Part shown: piece after piece, positions 37,987 to 41,860 of the stretch
Layout of the letters: the number at the start of each line of letters is the position of its first letter
Numbering within the stretch: the stretch's first letter is position 1
Source of the DNA: Anaerolineae bacterium
GTDB taxonomy: Bacteria; Chloroflexota; Anaerolineae; Aggregatilineales; Ch27
DNA: 41,860 bases
NCBI GenBank assembly: GCA_013178165.1
Contig: JABLXG010000029.1
Coordinates: forward strand, 1 to 41,860
Reading direction: 5' to 3'
Translations under genes and position numbers: made by a program
The notes under the pieces: generated by a model
Seen by the model: only the letters and a program-made list of their open reading frames with translations
Told to the model about the DNA's origin: nothing
Databases searched by the model: none

Positions 37987-40039
37987 GACCTCATTCTTCC
38001 TGTTCATGCTGGCCGCGCTTGTGGCCGTGGGGCCGGGGGGTGCGACCGGGCGCGCCGCGCTGCAGATCACCGATACCCCTACGCTGACCGAGACGCCGAC
38101 GGCCACGCCGACCGCCACCCCCACCGCTACCCCAACGGCCACCGCCACGCCGACGTTGACACCCACCCCGGCACTGATCATCAGCGGGTCAGAGCCGGCG
38201 CTGCTCCCTGCCGGGGTGGACGCCACCCTGTCGATCTTCGGGGCCAATTTCACGCCGCAAAGCATGGTGCGGCTGGTGGGCTTTGGCCTGCTGGAAGTCA
38301 CGTTCATCAACAGCGGGGCGCTGACCGCCGCGCTGCCCAAGGTCATCCCGCCGGGGACGTATGGCGTGGAAGTCAGCGATCCGGACAATGGGCGGGCGAC
38401 CTCGCCGGATACGCTGACCATCGCGCCGCCGCCGACTACACCGCCGCCCACCGAGCGCCCCACGCCCACGCTGCCCCCGCCCACGCCGATCCCCGGCGAG
38501 CCATCGCTGATCATCCGTTCCTACAGCGCCCTGCCGCCGAGCGTCCTGCCCGGCGGGACGGTGACAGTGGTCATGGACATCTATAACCGGGGCAACCGCG
38601 CCGCCCAGGGGGTGTCGGTGGCGGTAGATGGGGGCGGCGACTTTGTGCCGCTCAGCAGCCAGACCAGCGTGATCCTGCCCGATATCGGCCCCGGTGGCAG
38701 TGTCAGCGCCACGCTGAGCGCCGTCGCCCGGACGAGCGCCGCCGCTGGCATCGCCAGCCTGCCCCTGGCCTTCGCTTATCGCGATGGCGAAGGGCGTTCC
38801 TACACCGGCACGGCGACGCTCAGCGTCACCGTCGAGGCGCTGGTCGAAGCGCCTCAGATCACCCTGGCCAGCTATGCCGTTGCGCCCGATCCGGCCAGCC
38901 CTGGCGAGCCGGTGACGATCACTGTGACGATCGCCAACAGCGGCAATGAAGCCGCCGAGCAGGTGTTGTTGCGCGTGCCGACCGGCGAAGGCGTGCTGCT
39001 GGCCGGGCCGCAGGGCGATACCTTCCCGCTGGGGACGCTCCTGCCGGGAGCCAGCCGCCGCCTGGAGCTGCCGCTGGTGGTCAGCGCCAGCGCCACACCA
39101 GGGCCACAGGCCCAGTCGGTGGTCATCACCTATCTGCAGGGCGGGGAACAGCAACAGGCGACCGGCAGCCTGACCGTGACTGTTGGCGAAAAACGCGCCC
39201 AGGCGCCTTTGCTGTTGCTGCGTTCCTATGAAACCGGCCAGGAAGTGCTCCAGCCCGGCGACCGCTTCACCCTGCGCCTGACGCTGGAAAATGTTGGTGC
39301 GGCCCCGGCCAACGATCTGATGGTGTTCTTCAGTGCGGCGGATGGCGGCAACGGTACGCCGCTAACCACCTTTGCCCCGCAGGGCGCTGGCGGCGTGATT
39401 TACGTGGGCACGCTCGGCGCGGATGGCAGCCAGATCACCCTGAGCCATGATTTCGTCGTCGATGGTACGCTCAACAGTGGCATCTACGGCCTGCCGATCC
39501 GCCTGCGCTACCTGAAGCCGGATGGGTCCGAGGGGGAGGATTTTCTGCAGGCCAGCCTGGTTGTAGTCAAGCTGCCGCGCCTGCAGATCACCCCTGTCGA
39601 GGAACCACCCGATCAGGTCATGGTTGGGGAGCCTTTCCCGGTCGCAGTGACGATCATTAACATCGGAGCGCAGGACGTCAACCTGACCTTCGCCCGTTTT
39701 TCCGCTGAAAACGGCCAGGTTACCGCCGGGGAGGAAACCTTCCTGGGGCCGCTACGTGTCCTGGACGATACCTCGGCGGAGGCGACGATCCTGCCAGTTG
39801 CTGAGGGGCCGCTGACCGTCACCCTGACCCTCTACTATCTGGACGATCTCAACCGCGAACGGACGCTCACCCGTACGTTTGAGACCCAGGTGATGGCCCG
39901 CCCAACGCCTGTCCCGCCGCCGCAGGCGGGCGGTAGCGGGCTGGAATTCCTCCCGCTGCCGGAGGAAGTTGCGCCGCCCGCGCCGAACGGCGATCTGCTG
40001 GGGCGGTTGCTGCTGGGTCTGCTGGGGCTGGGGAGCTAG
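37979..40039 (+). CDS. Secreted surface protein with IPT/TIG and CARDB-like domains
   Basis: A 686-residue exported protein. A signal peptide (MRKTSFFLFMLAALVAVGPG) leads to a Thr/Pro/Ala repeat linker (DNA 38085-38170) and an IPT/TIG-like domain (ISGSEPALLPAGVDATLSIF). A second Pro/Thr linker follows, then about four CARDB-type beta-sandwich domains, each with a V/I-T-V-x-N-x-G-xx-A motif (MDIYNRGNRAAQG, VTIANSGNEAAEQ, LTLENVGAAPAND, VTIINIGAQDVN). The C-terminus has a short hydrophobic stretch (LLGRLLLGLLGLG) too weak to be sure of as an anchor. Lying between ATPase and permease of one ABC system, it may be the exporter's extracytoplasmic partner; that is inferred from position. Confidence 0.88.
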   Translation: MRKTSFFLFMLAALVAVGPGGATGRAALQITDTPTLTETPTATPTATPTATPTATATPTLTPTPALIISGSEPALLPAGVDATLSIFGANFTPQSMVRLVGFGLLEVTFINSGALTAALPKVIPPGTYGVEVSDPDNGRATSPDTLTIAPPPTTPPPTERPTPTLPPPTPIPGEPSLIIRSYSALPPSVLPGGTVTVVMDIYNRGNRAAQGVSVAVDGGGDFVPLSSQTSVILPDIGPGGSVSATLSAVARTSAAAGIASLPLAFAYRDGEGRSYTGTATLSVTVEALVEAPQITLASYAVAPDPASPGEPVTITVTIANSGNEAAEQVLLRVPTGEGVLLAGPQGDTFPLGTLLPGASRRLELPLVVSASATPGPQAQSVVITYLQGGEQQQATGSLTVTVGEKRAQAPLLLLRSYETGQEVLQPGDRFTLRLTLENVGAAPANDLMVFFSAADGGNGTPLTTFAPQGAGGVIYVGTLGADGSQITLSHDFVVDGTLNSGIYGLPIRLRYLKPDGSEGEDFLQASLVVVKLPRLQITPVEEPPDQVMVGEPFPVAVTIINIGAQDVNLTFARFSAENGQVTAGEETFLGPLRVLDDTSAEATILPVAEGPLTVTLTLYYLDDLNRERTLTRTFETQVMARPTPVPPPQAGGSGLEFLPLPEEVAPPAPNGDLLGRLLLGLLGLGS

Positions 40040-40053
40040 AAAGCGGGCTGGCG

Positions 40054-41346
40054 ATGCTCCTGGAGCTGTTCCGGCTGGCCTTCGGCAACCTGTTGCGGGC
40101 GCGCGGGCGCCTGATCATGACCGCCAGCGGCGTGCTGGTCGGGACGACCGCCGTCGTGTTGCTGTTGGCCCTGACCTTCGGGCTGCAGGAGGCGGCGGAA
40201 GCGGGCATCGGTAGCGCCGCTTCGCTGACCGAGATTCAGGTCTACCCCGGCTTCAGTGCTCGCCTGGAAGAGTCCAGGGAGCCAGCCATGCTTCAGCTTG
40301 ACGATGAGGCGGTCGCCCGGATCGCCACCCTGGATGGCGTGGCCGCCGTTGTCCCCCTGCTTTCCGTGCAGACCCAAATTGCGCTGGCCAGCGGCAAGTA
40401 CCGCTATTACGGCCAGTTTGTGGGCGTACCGCCGGAGGCAGCTCCTTACCTGGGCCTGCGCGTGGCGCAGGGGACTTTTTCCCTGGGGCCGGGCGAGGCG
40501 CTGGTGGGAGCCAGCGTCAGCAGTTTCTTTGTCGATCCCAACGCGCAGACCTGGGAGCCGGTGGAAGTGGATGTCCTGGCCGAAGGGCTGAAGATGCGCG
40601 TCTATTCCAGTGTGGAGGGGCGCGAGCAGGCGTTTGATGTCACCGTCAGCGGCGTGCTGCGCCCCGGCTCCGGCAGCTTTGACGGCACGGTATTCCTGCC
40701 GCTGGAGGACGTGATCGCTCTCAACGAATGGAGTTCCGGCAACCGGCTTGACCCGGAAGAACGGCGCTACGACTACCTGCTGGTACGGGCCACCAGCCGG
40801 GAAACCACCAGGGCCGTCAGCGAGGCCATCCGCGAGCTGGGTTACGGCACGGGCGGCGTGGGCGAGTTTCTGGATCAACTCAACAACTTCTTCACGACCA
40901 TGCGCCTGATGCTGGGCGGGATCGGCGGTGTGGCCCTGGTGGTGGCGGCGTTCGGCGTGGCCAATACGATGATGATGGCCATCCTGGAACGCACCCGCGA
41001 GATCGGGGTGATGAAGGCGCTTGGCGCACGCGACCGCGACGTATTGCTGATCTTCCTGATCGAAGCCATGCTGGTCGGGCTGAGCGGCGGTCTGGCCGGG
41101 CTGGGCGCGGCCTACGCCCTGCAAAACGCGATCAACGGGGCGCTCGCCGCCATGCCGCAGGGCCAGGGTGGCCCCGGCTTTTTGCCCTTCGACCTCTCGC
41201 AGGTGGGCAACCGGTTGATCGTCATCCCGCCGGAACTGGCGCTGTTCGCCGTGCTGCTGGCCGTGCTGGTGGGGCTGGGGGCGGGGGCGTTGCCTGCGGT
41301 GCGGGCGGCGCGGTTGCCGCCGGTTGTCGCCCTGCAGCAGGAATGA
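40054..41346 (+). CDS. ABC transporter permease (FtsX/MacB family)
   Basis: A 430-residue permease. The first helix (LIMTASGVLVGTTAVVLLLAL) is followed by a large periplasmic MacB core domain of about 220 residues, then three helices (GIGGVALVVAAFGVANTMMM, LIEAMLVGLSGGLAGLGAAY, LALFAVLLAVLVGLGAGALP). The loop ERTREIGVMKALGARDRDV is the FtsX-type ATPase-coupling motif. Such permeases usually work as dimers by mechanotransmission. It is the last gene of the Yip1-ATPase-surface protein-permease operon, 14 bases after the surface protein. Confidence 0.94.
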   Translation: MLLELFRLAFGNLLRARGRLIMTASGVLVGTTAVVLLLALTFGLQEAAEAGIGSAASLTEIQVYPGFSARLEESREPAMLQLDDEAVARIATLDGVAAVVPLLSVQTQIALASGKYRYYGQFVGVPPEAAPYLGLRVAQGTFSLGPGEALVGASVSSFFVDPNAQTWEPVEVDVLAEGLKMRVYSSVEGREQAFDVTVSGVLRPGSGSFDGTVFLPLEDVIALNEWSSGNRLDPEERRYDYLLVRATSRETTRAVSEAIRELGYGTGGVGEFLDQLNNFFTTMRLMLGGIGGVALVVAAFGVANTMMMAILERTREIGVMKALGARDRDVLLIFLIEAMLVGLSGGLAGLGAAYALQNAINGALAAMPQGQGGPGFLPFDLSQVGNRLIVIPPELALFAVLLAVLVGLGAGALPAVRAARLPPVVALQQE

Positions 41347-41414
41347 CCGGCGTCTATTTTTCATCCAACAGCAGAATCAACCTTTTTCTAACCTTATTAT
41401 AACCGTGACCTGCA

Positions 41415-41443
41415 TAGACAGAACATTTGTTCCATGTTAGGAT
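41415..41443 (+). promoter_or_regulatory. Promoter with a LexA box in its spacer
   Basis: TAGACA (41415-41420), 17 bases, TAGGAT (41438-41443). The spacer starts with GAACATTTGTTC (41421-41432), a perfect match to the Gram-positive-type SOS box GAAC-N4-GTTC. A repressor bound there would block the promoter directly. It drives the LexA-like gene at 41491. Confidence 0.75.
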
Positions 41444-41490
41444 GCCGTTTGAGCAACGGTCAACGGTACAGGGAAGAAAGGAAGGGATGG

Positions 41491-41712
41491 ATGGAAACCA
41501 CACTGGCCATCTTCAAGTTTATTCGCCAGTACCTGGCGACTCATCCCTGGTCGCCTACGCTGCGTGAGATTGCCGAGGGGTGCGGGTTGGCCTGGCCATC
41601 ATCGGTCGTCCGCCACCTGGATCACCTCCAGGCCTGGGACCTGATTGTCCGTGAGCCAGGCAAAGCGCGCAGCATCGGCCTGACGGAGAAAGGCAAAACC
41701 TTTCAGATCTGA
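41491..41712 (+). CDS. Stand-alone LexA DNA-binding domain
   Basis: A 73-residue protein consisting only of the LexA N-terminal winged helix: FKFIRQYLATHPWSPTLREI, AEGCGLAWPSSVVRHLDHLQ, then DLIVREPGKARSIGLT. The S24 peptidase half, with the Ala-Gly cleavage site and the Ser/Lys dyad, is missing, so it could not self-cleave upon DNA damage. A LexA box in its own promoter indicates SOS control. It may compete with full LexA, or be the stump of a lexA gene cut by the IS whose end lies 22 bases after its stop. ATG 41491 follows AAGGAAGGGA. Confidence 0.8.
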   Translation: METTLAIFKFIRQYLATHPWSPTLREIAEGCGLAWPSSVVRHLDHLQAWDLIVREPGKARSIGLTEKGKTFQI

Positions 41713-41733
41713 TCGCTGGCAGGCCCGGCGTGG

Positions 41734-41860
41734 TAGGGCAATCGCATGTGCTTCTCTAATCTGGGCATAGCACGCGGAATAGATAGTCATTGTCCCAGCC
41801 GGCCATCTTGCGTTTGGCCGCGATACCCACTTTGACGGATTTATCCTGTTTGAGCAGGTT
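41734..41860 (-). mobile_element. Right end of an ISAs1-like insertion sequence (runs off the window)
   Basis: AGGGCAATCGCAT at 41735-41747 matches, in inverted orientation, the outer end of the IS at the left edge of the window (126-114). It sits 9 bases after the transposase stop (41756), at the border of the element. Together with the left copy it shows two IS copies in the same orientation, 41.6 kb apart, or one repeated element at which assembly stopped. Confidence 0.75.
41756..41860 (-). CDS. ISAs1-family transposase, C-terminal fragment
   Basis: The last 34 codons are in the window: NLLKQDKSVKVGIAAKRKMA then GWDNDYLFRVLCPD and a stop. The NLL-x-x-(D/E)-K-S, (K/R)-x-G-I-x-x-K-R and A-G-W-D-N-D-Y-L pattern is the C-terminal signature of ISAs1-type transposases. 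The remainder lies outside the window. Confidence 0.8.
   Translation of the reverse strand, partial: NLLKQDKSVKVGIAAKRKMAGWDNDYLFRVLCPD

Noticed and set aside
38085-38170. Short tandem repeat of ACGCC/ACCGCC units
   Set aside because: It encodes the Thr/Pro/Ala linker of the surface protein, so it is a codon-level repeat and not a CRISPR or independent repeat.
37225-38514. A 429-codon open frame on the minus strand with Val/Gly repeats
   Set aside because: Antisense to the ATPase and to the Thr/Pro linker of the surface protein; its repetitive part is simply the reverse complement of that linker.
40036-41364. A 442-codon open frame on the minus strand
   Set aside because: Antisense to the FtsX/MacB-type permease; composition dominated by Gln, His, Arg and Gly and no domain visible.
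1-41860. tRNA, rRNA or CRISPR arrays
   Set aside because: I looked for the T-loop GGTTCGAATCC pattern, rRNA-like stretches and regularly spaced direct repeats in the larger gaps and found none.

Overview
The window is GC-rich chromosomal DNA from a bacterium that is most likely a member of the Chloroflexota, near Anaerolineae. This rests on threonine-proline (TPTPT) linkers in surface and lipoproteins, a CARDB/ABC-permease cluster, a LacI-controlled sugar ABC transporter without its own ATPase, and -10 boxes of the form TAnnAT with frequent TAC/TAG. Both ends lie inside ISAs1-like insertion sequences in the same orientation: the N-terminal end of one transposase at 1-65 and the C-terminal end of another at 41756-41860. 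The window may therefore be a whole assembly contig broken at repeats.

Layout. 1-217: an IS left end abutting a decayed, inverted left end. 292-3348: a membrane protein of unknown function, an acidic small protein and a lipoprotein. 3371-8813: a divergent LacI repressor and a sugar-binding protein plus two permeases, with a clear promoter, a palindromic operator and a terminator. 8875-9824: a zinc-ribbon membrane protein and an ArsR/SmtB zinc-sensor repressor with its own promoter-operator. 9953-14730: an argC-argB-argD-argJ operon on the minus strand, preceded by an arginine-rich leader peptide and a four-segment attenuator. 15283-17797: four genes including two DUF2589-type paralogues, then a long inverted repeat and a winged-helix protein. 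18534-24679: a P-loop kinase-like protein, two glycosyltransferases, a secreted protein and a cytidylate-kinase-like protein. 24845-25405: a cluster of DnaA boxes that looks like a replication origin. 25528-31223: an orphan GAF-histidine kinase, a HAD phosphatase, two alpha/beta-hydrolases (one lacking its catalytic triad), a TPR protein and a conserved unknown. 31373-36224: purB, a divergent purA-like gene and recN. 36465-41346: a Yip1 protein, an ABC ATPase, a CARDB surface protein and an FtsX/MacB permease. 41415-41712: a LexA box inside a promoter driving a protein that is only a LexA DNA-binding domain.

Most interesting: (1) the arginine leader-peptide attenuator ahead of argC, whose segments can be read base by base; (2) the DnaA-box cluster; (3) the DUF2589 gene cluster with an 18-bp palindrome upstream; (4) the SOS-type promoter on a stand-alone LexA DNA-binding domain; (5) a PurA-like protein altered at signature and guanine-recognition positions; (6) an apparent alpha/beta-hydrolase pseudoenzyme. 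All family assignments come from reading the sequence without database searches.
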